A program made the position numbers and the translations under genes. Shown here in pieces: positions 24,601 through 34,854 of a DNA stretch of 64,000 nt. Source of the DNA: Phlebiopsis flavidoalba (taxonomy: Eukaryota; Basidiomycota; Agaricomycetes; Polyporales; Phanerochaetaceae); NCBI GenBank assembly GCA_035772785.1, contig JAOCPU010000001.1, positions 1,178,001 to 1,242,000 of the forward strand, in the 5' to 3' direction. Under the pieces are notes generated by a model. That model was not told the origin of the DNA, searched no databases, and saw nothing but the letters and a program-made list of their open reading frames with translations. Within the stretch, counting starts at the first letter, position 1, and every line of letters begins with the position of its first letter.

Positions 24601-27270
24601 TACCGAGGAGAGAGCGCGCAATGCTCCGTGCCCGGTCCGCTGTCCAAACGTTTCCCCGTCGTCGAGTGGCGTCAACGCATGGAAGACTTCCACCGTCGCA
24701 GTATCAACATTTTCTCGTGGCATCGCCGTTCCAACGCGTTCCGCAGGTCCGACTGTGACGGCGCTCACCCCACGGCGATCCCCCGATCACGACGACTGGA
24801 ACCCGGTCTTCCAAGCTCAGCCATCGCAGCCTAACTGGGACGCTCAGGAGCATGGCCGAGAGCCCGCGCACGAAGGAGGCCTGGTATCCCCGGATCCCCC
24901 GGTCAATGGAGTCAGGACACGCTTACTCCCAGTGGACAAGACGGTCTTCACGCGCCTCCACGTCTTCTTCCCGACGGCCGACCGTGGCTCGTTCAGCAGA
25001 CGGATGTCTCTGACAATGAGGGTGACTACTTCACGAAACAACAACAACAACTAGCGGCTAGCGCAGACACACGGCAGGACTACGGAAACTTCCTTGAGAG
25101 GGGCCAACAAGACTATTGCTCGCGATAACAAGCACGCCGCCATTGATCCCTTCCTGGACGCCGCACCCAGCCGGCCCATTCGGAGCTCACTCGCGTGTAT
25201 CGTCTGTCGAGTCTATTTGCGTCGATCGTCACGAGAGAAGCAGGATTCACCACTCAACAAGGCTATCGCATCGGTAAGCCTAACGCACAAGCAGTTGTGA
25301 TTGAAATACTTACCATATTTGTAGTTCACGGATTCTGATGGTGGCGTCACGCACGACTTTGCGGCCAAGCTGCAGATGCTCAACGCGCGCACAAACCTCG
25401 AAGCACGAGCTCTCGATCGAGAAGTTCTTGACCAACGCAGCGAGGAGGCTTTCTTCGACAAGGTGTTGAAGAAGGACAAGCTGTCGAGCGCCGCCACTCC
25501 CTCTTTTTTTTCAGTGTCAGGTTCTTCGCAACGTGACTCGGTTCTGGGGGCACACCCGCGCCCTCGTCGTTCGATCACTCTCGCCCATCGTGTATGTGTT
25601 TTTACTCTCTGTTCTCTTCTATTGCTTACACAACGTATTGTAGCCCCGAGCCAGTCCGGCTTCACCACCGGTGTTTGATGGCTACAGTGGCCCAATTCCC
25701 AATGACCAAGGAGATGTCGTCATCATGACCGGTCTGCAAATCGCCATGGCCCGCGAGATTGGAGGGTGGCCGTTGTACACGATCATCATCGCCGCTGGCC
25801 AGAATGTTGAGTGCTACGAGCTTCCAGATCACCCTGCTCTCCGGACAGAACTGGCAAACCCGACTTGCAGCTCTACGTTCTCGGTGGTGTCTTCCTGGCA
25901 TCGTCCGCGGTATGGTACATCCTCTTCAGGTACAAGCCTTTCAGTCTACGTCCTCTCCGCGCCATGGTTGTTCTTCGCGCTTGCGTTCTTCTTCATCGGT
26001 CTGCCGTCGGTCTCCAAGTCCCTTAACGTGTGCCCACGACATCCTTACGAGTCTTGCGACCTGGTCATACGCCGTCGCCTCGTCCGCCGCCTTCTTGTTC
26101 TTCGGTCTCAACTTTGGAGAGGAAGCTGTAAGTAGCCATGTATACTCTGCATATTTGATACTGACCTCTACCACAGGGTGCTGCTACTGAAGTATGGACC
26201 ATGCGTGCATGTATCGTGCAAGGTTCGCAGCAAGTCTGGGTCGCCGCTCTTTGGTACTTTTGGGGGTAACCACCTGCCGGCGCTGCCGCGTCGTCTCCAC
26301 CATGGTGGATCGTCCTCATCGTGTGGCCGCTCGGTGTCATGAGCATTCTCTTCGCCTACCTCATGCTCTACGGCCTGCCCGATTACTACCCCGCCAGACC
26401 CCTCCCAAGGTGCCGAACTTCCTGAAGACCCTCTTCCGTCGTAAGCTCGTCCTCTGGTTCCTGGGCTCCGAGATTCTTCGTGACTACTGGCTGAGTGGAG
26501 TAAGTCTTATGACCTTGTTGTATGATGCGTCAAGCTGACATTGTTTGACAGCCTTACGGCCGTAACTGGGGGCTTTCCTGTGGGCCGTTCCCATCCCCAA
26601 GTGGCAGAGATCTTGCTCCTCGTCCTCGGCTTCTTCGTCGGCGTCTGGGCCCTCATGCTCGGCATCCTCACCTACTTCTCCAAGACTCACACATGGTTGT
26701 TGCCTGTCTTCGGCCGTCGGTCTCGGTGCCCCTCGTTGGTGCCAGATGTTGTGGGGTACTTCGTCTCTCGCCCTCTACATTCCGTGGGCCGCCACGCGGG
26801 ACCTTATTTGGGTATCTCTCTGTGGGTTGTGGCTTGGTGTCCTCGATGCCGTACAAGGTGTAGGCCTCGGTCTTATCCTCCTGCAGGTACGTCGTATGGT
26901 TTATAGCTTCGGACTCTACTCATTGTGCTCTCTACAGACAACTCTCGCGGTTGCACGTGTGCGCTACGCTCGCCTTCGCACAGATCATTGGTTCCGTCTG
27001 TGTCATGGCTTGCTCGCGCCACCGGACGCGCCCAACAAGGTCGGCCGGAGAGTGTCTTTCCCCGACGCCGCCAAGTGGGACTTCCAGGTACGGTCTTAAG
27101 GGCTCGCCTATGTGCGTCCGCACCGTTCTGGATTGCCATGATATGTCAAATCATCATTGTTTATTGGCTACTTCTGGTTCTACTACCGCAAGGAACAGCT
27201 TGGTATGTTACATCTCTTGCTTCGTAGCTATGCATTGCTGATCATATTGTTCTCTTTAGCACGACCATAA
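18663..27270 (+). CDS. AGS1: Cell wall alpha-1,3-glucan synthase
   Basis: Very large plasma-membrane enzyme that makes wall alpha-1,3-glucan. It has an outer GH13 amylase-like domain, an inner GT5 glycogen-synthase-like domain and a C-terminal multispan export domain. The start is uncertain (ATG 18663; a NLNTN-like motif near 18815). GH13 evidence: TQMRFGG then [11 protein letters not shown] (19045-19090), TAPF near 19600, [10 protein letters not shown] (20060), SVQDRRREW (20140), KKNFFISGE (20350) and [20 protein letters not shown] (about 20870-20930). GT5 evidence: [19 protein letters not shown] with the K-x-G-G-L motif (23170-23225), [16 protein letters not shown] (23550), [15 protein letters not shown] (24085) and [11 protein letters not shown] (24375). 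The C-terminus from 25670 reads [17 protein letters not shown] and then about a dozen hydrophobic segments to [10 protein letters not shown] last intron leads to TAA at 27268-27270. Dozens of single-base insertions break the frame. Several expected residues are altered. Confidence 0.9.
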
Positions 27271-27631
27271 TCGATCATGACCGAGATGTGCAGGATTGGT
27301 ATCACTGTTAGAATTTACACTGGACTCTATCTTTCGGGCACTTTTTATAAACAGGGAAGGACTGTGACTACTAAGGACTTTTGTATACATGACTGTCGCA
27401 TCCTGCACCACCACATTCGCTTTAGCTTTTCGTAGTATATCTTACTTGACATGTTGCCGTAGTACACCCAATAGTGAATGGCAGCCGCGCTTCCGCTGCT
27501 CGCGATTAATCAAACCGGGCATCCATTTGTGAACGTTCGCTGTGCACGACCATTATACAACTCCAGAAGTACAGTAAAAGCAAATATCCAGGAAGAGGGC
27601 GAAGCAGAAGTGTAGAAAAAGGAAAAAAAAT
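27271..27631. other. Convergent intergenic region
   Basis: About 360 bp between the stops of the glucan synthase (plus) and the LCB kinase (minus). It is AT-rich and presumably holds both 3' ends. No gene seen. Confidence 0.5.
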
Positions 27632-29779
27632 TCAGACATTTAAGTTGCCTTTTTCGGCTGAGGAAACTGAGAACTCGACGTTGTAGACACCGTAAGGACT
27701 CAACAGAGTAGCGAGACCCTGGTGCACTTCAAACTTCGAAGGGTTCGAAGGGGGTAGCAGCCTTCGCCGTCGACTCAGACAGACAGCTCTCTTGATTTGT
27801 GAGGCTCGACGCAATCTATATGCCAGAGCCTTGAAAAGTAATGTTGCTGTCCGACATCGTCAGCGAATGACTCAAAGAGTCGGGTAGCATCGGCCTCACC
27901 GAGTCCATGGCCAGTAACGTCTTGCCGATCTCAGCGCCGTCCATCGCCTTGAGCATCGTCTTGCGATTGACCTAAGCAGTGTGTCAGCTTAGCCCCAATC
28001 GTTTAGTGAAATCGGGGTATGAACCACTATGTGCACCTTCTCTTGGAGAACAACGAGTCAATATGACCATTCATTCGGGAACGATAGTGACAGCAGTGAT
28101 ATAGGGAACTGCAACAAAGTCTCGCGCAACAAGAGGGCCGCCTTGGCCGTGCATACAGGTACATATTGGCTTATCAAACTCGACCCATCCCTCCGCGTTC
28201 AGGTTCGTATTTATGCGCAAGTGGCGGCAGCCCCGGACCCTCAGGCGGCAGATGTGTCTCCCGCCTCGCCCTCCACACGACAGGCTGTGTCTCCTCCAGC
28301 CTCAGGAGCACAGCCTGCGCGGCCTGAACGCGCTGTGTGGCGGCCTCCTCGCCCGCTCGCAGAGATGCTTGTGACCATCTCTACTCTTTGTCCGAGTGGC
28401 GGCGAACCTTGATGCTGACCCTATGACAGGACAGGCTTTGTGACTGGAGAGCAGGCCCGCGAACGGTAACCATAGACAAGCGGCTACAATGCAGTGATGG
28501 GTGTGAGCGCGCGAATGAATGTAGGAAGAGGAGAGTGCGCACCTATCACCCATGAATCGAAGGTGCGTGCCGGTGCCAAGGTCGAGCTCAGCCATGAGAC
28601 CGACAGCCTGGGTCATGAAGGAGAAGAACCGTTTGTCCTTTTGGGTGACCGAGCAGGGACATCGGCGTCCATGGACAACCTACAAGTAACGTGTTCAATG
28701 TGGACGAGAGAACCAAGTTTGTAAATACCAGCCTTTGACCGCGTTCGGGCAGTGGCAGCAGAAATAGTCAAAGGCTTCCTATCCTGCCAGGTTTAGTCTA
28801 AAACAGCATGTCGATGCCTAGTGCTACTCACGTTCGAGTCCCAGATGTTTCAAGGAAAGCGCATTTGCCGAGCCCCCAGGAATAGGGCACAGAGTGTGTC
28901 GGCATAATGCGTACTGGGTCCTTGTGCTCCGCAAAACCGTTATATAAGCTCATGGATTATACCATCTCCGGAGACGGCCGCTATAACGTCGTATTTATAT
29001 CCAGCGGTAGGTCTCGCGCTATTTCCCGTGAGGGAGCATGTTTGTAGTGTGTTAGTAACTAATCATGCCTTGTTAATGGGGTCTAGGAGCAGCATGAAGC
29101 AAGACTCACTGATAGCATCGTGTGTACAGCGAGCTGCCTTCAAAATGGGCTGAATCTTCTTCACCAGAATGCGTGACGAGACATTTGCCCTGACAACATG
29201 TCACTGTATCAGAGAACTGGCAAGATTTGTGTGGCATGGTGCAGCACATACCGGTCCGGAGATAGGATTGACCAGTACTAAGAATATGTCTTGTTCTTCT
29301 TTACGCCTGTGCCGTTTGTCGCGTGAGTGACGCGAAAATATTGCAACAAGCCAATGACGCACCTTTATTATACGCAGCGTCCAACACTGCGTCAGTAAAA
29401 GCCTCTTTGCCTCGTTCCTCCTTGCCCGTGACCTTGCCAGAGATGTGAATGAGGGTAAGGGCCGCATTCTTCTTCCTCTCTTCCTCTTCTTCGCAAGTAG
29501 AGATATCTCGAGCGTCCCATCGACAGTCTCCGCCCACAGAACGTGTCGCAAAGGAGCGAGGATCTCAGGCCATTTCGCTGTTAAACGCGTCAAAACATGA
29601 GTACGACGCGTATTGGCGTCACTACGAATGGCTAGCATGTGTACTCACAGGTCCTTTGGTCGCTTCACGTACAACGAAGTATTCGTAAGGACGAAACTCG
29701 GCCGGCGCGTCACCGTGTTGGCTAGCGACAGTAAGCTCCTTGATAGCGCCCTTGTCGCAGGATCTATGGTCACCGCCAT
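27632..29779 (-). CDS. LCB4: Sphingoid long-chain base kinase (DAGK domain)
   Basis: Phosphorylates sphingoid bases at C1, linking sphingolipid turnover to signalling. The start ATG at 29779 (reverse) gives MAVTIDPATRALSRSLLSLA, then SFVLTNTSLYVKRPKDL before an intron with GTGAGT. A later exon reads RKEEQDIFLVLVNPISGP (about 29310-29255), the nucleotide-binding start of the DAGK catalytic domain. After two introns come ILVKKIQPILKAARCTHDAI and VSGDGIIHEL with the catalytic GDG (about 28970), then NGFAEHKDPVRIMP and a PGGSANALSLKHLG segment (28870). The substrate half holds FFSFMTQAVGLMAELDLGTG and HLRFMGDR (28610-28540). Near the end come VNRKTMLKAMDGAEIGKTLL (about 27970-27910) and FEVHQGLATLLSPYGVYNVE, stop at 27632. 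The motif set fits LCB4/LCB5 and vertebrate sphingosine kinases; diacylglycerol kinase is less likely. Confidence 0.85.
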
Positions 29780-30134
29780 TGCCCGGTTGAGCTGTACGTC
29801 AACGCCTCAATCCTGACCGTGTGCAGTCGCGGGCGAGCGGGCTGTCGCGGGACAGGTTCACAATCGCAGTCGTTAGGTTAGCTGGGGGCAAGCTTCGCAC
29901 GCTGCGCGTTATGAGCTCGATCAGACTTTCGGTGGTCGTCCGATCCGGCACATTTAGTCTATGTATCACCGGGTTGACATGAGTATTCGGCCGCGGATAT
30001 ATCTACCGAGATACAACATAAGCCGGTTTTCCACTCTGCAAGCACACAACCGGACATGACGTGGTCCTAATTTTACAACATTAACTGCAAAAAAACATAC
30101 AGTACAGTGGCAAATCATCTATGGATACAAGCAA
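29780..30134. other. Intergenic: TAF13 3' end to LCB kinase promoter
   Basis: About 355 bp between two minus-strand genes. It should contain the LCB kinase promoter. No motif could be assigned with confidence. Confidence 0.4.
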
Positions 30135-31145
30135 TCATGACTGGTAGCTGGCCTGGTTCATATCCGATTCTTCGAATTGAGCACGGGCCCTCTTGATATC
30201 TTCCTGCATAAACAAGAGCTCCTCCATACGAGCAAGCTTTTTTTGCGTCTGCAGGTCTCGACAACGCTCGTCGTAGGTCTTCAATAGATAACCGCGACTT
30301 TTTGCCGGGTGCAAGGGCTGTTTGACACTAGCAGGCAGTCGTTCGTTAATCGGAAACACTGGATGGAGATCCGACATACCACAATCCACAATGTACTCTA
30401 CAAGGATTTCCTCCATGACATTCACGGTGTCATTGGCTGGGTTGCGGTCGTCACCAAAGCCGTACATGAGATTTCGCACTTCCAACACAACGTTAGCTAG
30501 CACAAACATTGTTCACGAGACAATGGTACTCACATTCTTTGGCGAAGAGCCCTCTGAATGTCGACTTCTTCCCGCTCAACGAACGGGCCCCGTGAGGCTC
30601 CTGAGGAGGCTGTAGTAACGGTTATCGCGATAGGAGGGTATATACGTTAAGACGAAGTGTAAGGCCGTGAAGTCATGGTAGAGGTCATAGTGTTCATAGT
30701 GGAGGAAGTAGGTGCAGCCGGAGTTCGTAAGAGGTGTACTGCGCAGCCGTATACATCTGAGTCTGTAGGTAGTGCGCAGGAGCCTGCCCTGTGGTCGCCG
30801 TATGGTGGCGGGAGCGGAAGGCTGGCACGGGGCGTGGTGGTGCAGGAGTCAAAACGCCTTCACAGGTGGCTTGACAGGCGGCTGCGATTTTGCCTGTTTG
30901 CGTCTGCTGAGTTGATTGTATGCTGCTGCTGTTGTTTGCGGCGCATAGTAGTTTGTATGCTGGATACGGCCATGCGCCATACCCTGAACAGCTGTTGGGT
31001 ACACAAAAAAAAGGTGTTTGGTATGCAGATGTAGGATATGCGCCGGGTGTCCTGTAAACGTGTGAAGTCGAATAGTTGTTCTGTGGTGGCGGGTGGTGAT
31101 GCGCTGTATGGGTAGGGACGATCCTGAAGGTGGGTAATACGGCAT
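30135..31145 (-). CDS. TAF13: TFIID subunit TAF13 with Tyr/Pro/Gln-rich N-terminus
   Basis: Histone-fold subunit of TFIID that pairs with TAF11. The histone fold starts after an intron as RNLMYGFGDDRNPANDTVNV (30476-30420), then MEEILVEYIVD. After another intron, CQTALAPGKKSRLSIEDLRR and ALSRPADAKK appear (30330-30245) once one extra A in the run at about 30239 is removed. The end is KLARMEELLFMQEDIKRARA, then QFEESDMNQASYQS, stop at 30135. The part before the fold reads GARSLSGKKSTFRGLFAKE. The 5' region up to about 31145 shows shifting frames rich in Tyr, Pro, Gln and Thr (YYAPQTTAAAYNQ, YPTSAYQTP), as in basidiomycete TAF13 with a disordered N-tail. The start at 31145 is the best Met, but uncertain. 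Confidence 0.82.
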
Positions 31146-31470
31146 TGTTGTGTTTGTGTGTGCAGCGTAAGAGTTAGAAACGTCAAAGGCGTCAGAGCCT
31201 TGGCGGGAGGTTCACGGTAACGAGCACGTGTCGGTAGTTCCACGTGATTCTTGGTTAATTACCCGCGGTTTAGACGCCGCGTAAGTCTCGCCGCGACGCG
31301 AACATCGAAAAAAAATGAAAAACTGAAGGCACTCCCCAGAATCCAGGCAGACGACACCTACTGGGATACTTTGGCTCTTCGTCCTCGTCGCTCAGTCTGA
31401 GGTGGGCTCAACGCAAAAATAGCTCACGATCCAGAAACTCCCTGAATAGCCCCCTGAGGAAACGCAGTGC

Positions 31471-33490
31471 GCTACCACCTCCGCGGCGTCTCCGCGATCC
31501 GCCCTCGGATGACGAGTGCAGCAGCGCCAGCAGCAACGTGGGCAGGGATAGGATTTGAGCCTGAGTAATAATCACAGTGAGGCTCCGATGAGGAAGATGA
31601 AGACATTCGGTTACCCCGCGCCGTCCCCACTACTGCGACCACAGCGCGCTCGCAAACTAAAGGTGGACAGTGGATTCGCGAGCTCATCGGCGGCCGTCAG
31701 TAATGCTAGTGACGAGGGGGATGAATCGCTCGTCCTACTACCCTGTGGAAGGATAAGAAGACATTAGGACCTTAAAGGGAAGAGGAAAACGTACCGTTCT
31801 TTGACACTGATTCTGAGGAAGACGTTCAGTAGAGCCCCGCAAGTCGAAGCTGATAAAGGGTGTCACGGGCCACAAACCCCGGAGGAAGATGAAGACGAAG
31901 TAGACGGCTGTATGGATGAGGTAGACGAAAAGAGTACGCCACGCTTTCCTATCATTAGAAACATCGCGTCTCAGAGTACGCAATACAAGAAATTGTCCAA
32001 AATCGCTTACGAAACCGGGACAAGAAATCTCTGTACCTTCAGAATTTAGAGAAGCTCAAACGTTATACACTCTTCCAGTTTCACCTTTCAGCGCTTACCT
32101 CACATAATCCGAGAGGTCAAGAAACGCAGAGAGAGCTCCTTGTAAAGAATCCTTCATCCTATGCGAAGACATACACACATACTGGATGATGCGGACAACT
32201 CTTTGATAACGACAATGACGTTATTTCGGGGGCGAACGCCACACCAAGAAGGTCACACCGACGACGGAAAGACGAAGACTATGACGTGTGACGCGACTCG
32301 GACGGTCTTGACGACGTCATTGAAGAGAGACAATGGCCCACGCCCACTCCTCTGTGGAAACTACACCCGTGCTCGAGGTTCAGGCCTGTCCACATAATAC
32401 AGCGACTCTCAAATCGCAATCCACTCTACAAGAAACATTTGCCAGATTATTCGAGTGCATATGAGCACGTCACAGCCGGCTGAACAGATAGAAGCGTCCA
32501 GGCCTGGAATGGACACACGTGCCCTCAAGGGTATAGTGTTTACTGATCATCGCTCCAAAGCCACATCTACTTATGTACTTATGGTCGAGTATCAATACTT
32601 TGGCTGTTCCGTTACACAATCGCACGACGAAAGTATTGAAGGGAGAGCGGGATTCTCTGGTGACCTATCTTTTTCGGTCTGGCGAACGTCATTCAAGAAG
32701 CCACTAGAGAACATATCCCGGAATTTTGAAGACAGTGATGATGATGGAACTTTTGCGGTACCCCCACTGCGAAGCGCGTGGTCACCTCGGGGGGCGAAAT
32801 GGGTCGACAATTCGTTGGAAGAGTGTCAGGCGAGCCTTACGACAAAGTCACCTTGAGGTATTGTGTACGTATTGCATGGCATTTTGTAGGAACAGTCCGA
32901 ACTGATGCAGCCCGTTCGTTCAGAACGCTATCCGACACTGACGACAAGCAGCGACGATGAAGACGACGAAGAAGAGGTCAAATTCACGAAAAGAGTTCAA
33001 TTGCGATTTGGGTCGATTCTGTGCAAGACGTACCCGCGTCTTCACAGTTCACACACTGGGTACGAGTAACTGAGCCGCTTCGCCCGCGCCCTTACGCTAT
33101 CTTAACATGAGCTTCACTATCAAGTAACCGACGCTAGTTACACAATCCCTCGGGCAGAAATCGACAAAACCTGCGGCCAAACACGAGGAAGAACAACCGA
33201 CGGTGTACAGCCTCGTTGCGGGGCGCGCTGACGGGGTGCAGCACCCAGATGACTTTGACCAATATGCCGATTGAAATCCATTAAACTAGGCTTGAACGAG
33301 CGTGGAATCATCTGACTCGAGACAGTGGGCGGAACAAAATCAAGAAAAAATGTATGGAGACCGCAAGAAATCTGGAAGATTGCGTCGAAGGAAAAAGTTG
33401 GCGACGGACGACATGACTAGGCCTCACCGAGATGACAGACCAAGACGTCGTTGACCGCCCACAGGTCTCGTGTCTTTTTGTTTGGGTCAA
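31471..33490 (+). CDS. Unidentified acidic, Ser-rich protein (coding-looking, fragmented)
   Basis: I do not recognise this gene. Across shifting plus-strand frames the region repeatedly shows acidic Ser/Asp/Glu patches: PPSDDECSSASSN near 31500, GSDEEDEDIR near 31586, PFFDTDSEEDV near 31800, FEDSDDDGTFAVPPLRSAW near 32730 and TSSDDEDDEEEVKFTKRVQL near 32945. Between them lie basic or Pro-rich pieces such as FSVWRTSFKKPLENISRN. The longest open stretch is 32455-32856. The pattern suggests a disordered nuclear or nucleolar protein with several exons; this is inference. Both ends are approximate; a double stop closes the frame near 33490. Many frame breaks are needed, and part of the region could be non-coding. 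Confidence 0.3.
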
Positions 33491-33549
33491 TATCTAGTAA
33501 GATGACATTTTGTGCACCGTTCTTGCTGCCACATGACCCCTTTAACGTA

Positions 33550-33556
33550 CTACCCC
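33550..33556. repeat. Possible target-site duplication, left copy
   Basis: The sequence CTACCCC lies 2 bp outside the left inverted repeat and recurs 3 bp outside the right one at 34259-34265. A 7-8 bp duplication would fit DNA transposon insertion. It is short and low in complexity, so chance is possible. Confidence 0.35.
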
Positions 33557-33558
33557 GA

Positions 33559-34255
33559 GGACCCCCGACAATGGGGGGAGATCCCTGATCCCAAGATGGG
33601 GGACCGAAATCCGTTCAAAAATTATACGGAACGGCGGTCCAAAATTTGTACGGATTACCTGCTGGGCTTCCGGCCTGACGGCCGGATTTTCGTACGGATT
33701 ATGGATCATGCCTATTATATCATTCGCATTTATCGTTTATTTTCGCCTATTTTCTAGCGAAGCAATAGGAAAACAGCGCGTACATGATGGAAACCAGGAG
33801 TACTGGACCAGAAGCATGGTGTGCCGTCTACGTTTCTCCAGTATAACCCGTCGGTTCTGTGACCAGGGCGTGATCCACAGGCCACCAACAGGCTACGCGT
33901 GCGAAGAGAAAACGCCCGGAAACTCGTACCAAGACCTACCTGACTTGTGTACACAGAAATGGGCCGGAAATGGGTAAAATATGCTATGATTCGTCTCATA
34001 TTGCTTCAGATCTCGTCCACATAGGTCACATGTGCGCGGTTTGCCGCCGGTCACTGGTCCGGATAGGGATCATGCCCATGCACTCGGCCTCGGCGGACCT
34101 TTTGGTACGGATTAGCACCCATACTTGTTTCGGGCGTTCGCTAAACTTTTTATACGGACTACACACACCCGGCCCAGAAAGGGGTTCCAAATCCGCAAAA
34201 TTTATACGGATTAGAGTCATCATGGATCTATCCCCCCATGCTTGTCGGGGGTTCC
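33559..34255. mobile_element. Candidate MITE-like inverted-repeat element (about 0.7 kb)
   Basis: The ends are inverted copies. The left end starts GGACCCCCGACAATGGGGGG. The reverse complement of the right end starts GGAACCCCCGACAAGCATGG and continues with the same GGGG run. Similarity extends inwards through GATCC..TGAT and an AATCCGT...CGGA block to about 33632 and 34175. Inside, TACGGA occurs six times (33625, 33649, 33693, 34106, 34153, 34205), and a perfect 7-bp hairpin lies at 33669-33686. No transposase frame is seen, so it would be non-autonomous. It is flanked by a 7-bp direct repeat. A rearranged solo-LTR or other palindromic repeat is the alternative. Confidence 0.6.
33669..33686. 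repeat. GC-rich hairpin inside the inverted-repeat element
   Basis: TCCGGCC and GGCCGGA pair perfectly around a TGAC loop. It sits near the left end of the element at 33559-34255, within its TACGGA-rich part. Confidence 0.8.
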
Positions 34256-34258
34256 TAG

Positions 34259-34265
34259 CTACCCC
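34259..34265. repeat. Possible target-site duplication, right copy
   Basis: Direct repeat of CTACCCC at 33550-33556, on the other side of the inverted-repeat element. Confidence 0.35.
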
Positions 34266-34854
34266 AATCCCTGAACGCTGCAAGCGCCACGCGCAATATA
34301 CGTGTCAGACATCGGCCATCCCGAACAGATGGCACAGAGCGCGGCAGGGTGTAGTACTCACGTTGCGTATTGACGCATATTCACCAGGCACGCTGCAAGT
34401 AATGGACAATTATCGTAACGTGCCTTGCAGAAAAGCAAAGCGACATGCAACCTTAATTGAGGGGCAAAGTACTAACGGCGTGTGACTTAAACAGCATCTA
34501 AAGGACTATGATAGCGAGTAAAAAAAACAATGAGTGACGGTAGGAGCAGCGTCCCGATAAGATATCCAGGGGTGTGAATGAACGTGATAGTACTACTATT
34601 AGATGTGTTATAATGCGCAATTGACAAGATGTGTGAGTATGATGGTAATGTAGTGTTTTCATGTGTGAGTGTGGGCACGAGGAGACGAGGAATGAGCCGG
34701 ACGCAATGGGAAACCACTAGCACAGAGTCCTTGAGTCCTTGAGAGTGTAAAAAAGGCGAAGGGGGCGGCAAGATCAAGAAGCAGAAGAGGGAGGGGTGTT
34801 CTCGGTTGGAGGCAGCCGTGTCCGACGATCCGCTGCTCGCGGGGGGTCGAGGTG
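34266..34854. other. Intergenic after the PUF gene stop
   Basis: About 590 bp downstream of the minus-strand PUF gene. It contains AT-rich and A-rich patches and no conserved frame. It probably includes the PUF 3' UTR. No RNA gene recognised. Confidence 0.4.

Noticed and set aside
34386..34430. Short inverted repeat (AGGCACG / CGTGCCT)
   Set aside because: Only 7 bp per arm with a long loop; expected by chance in a window this size.
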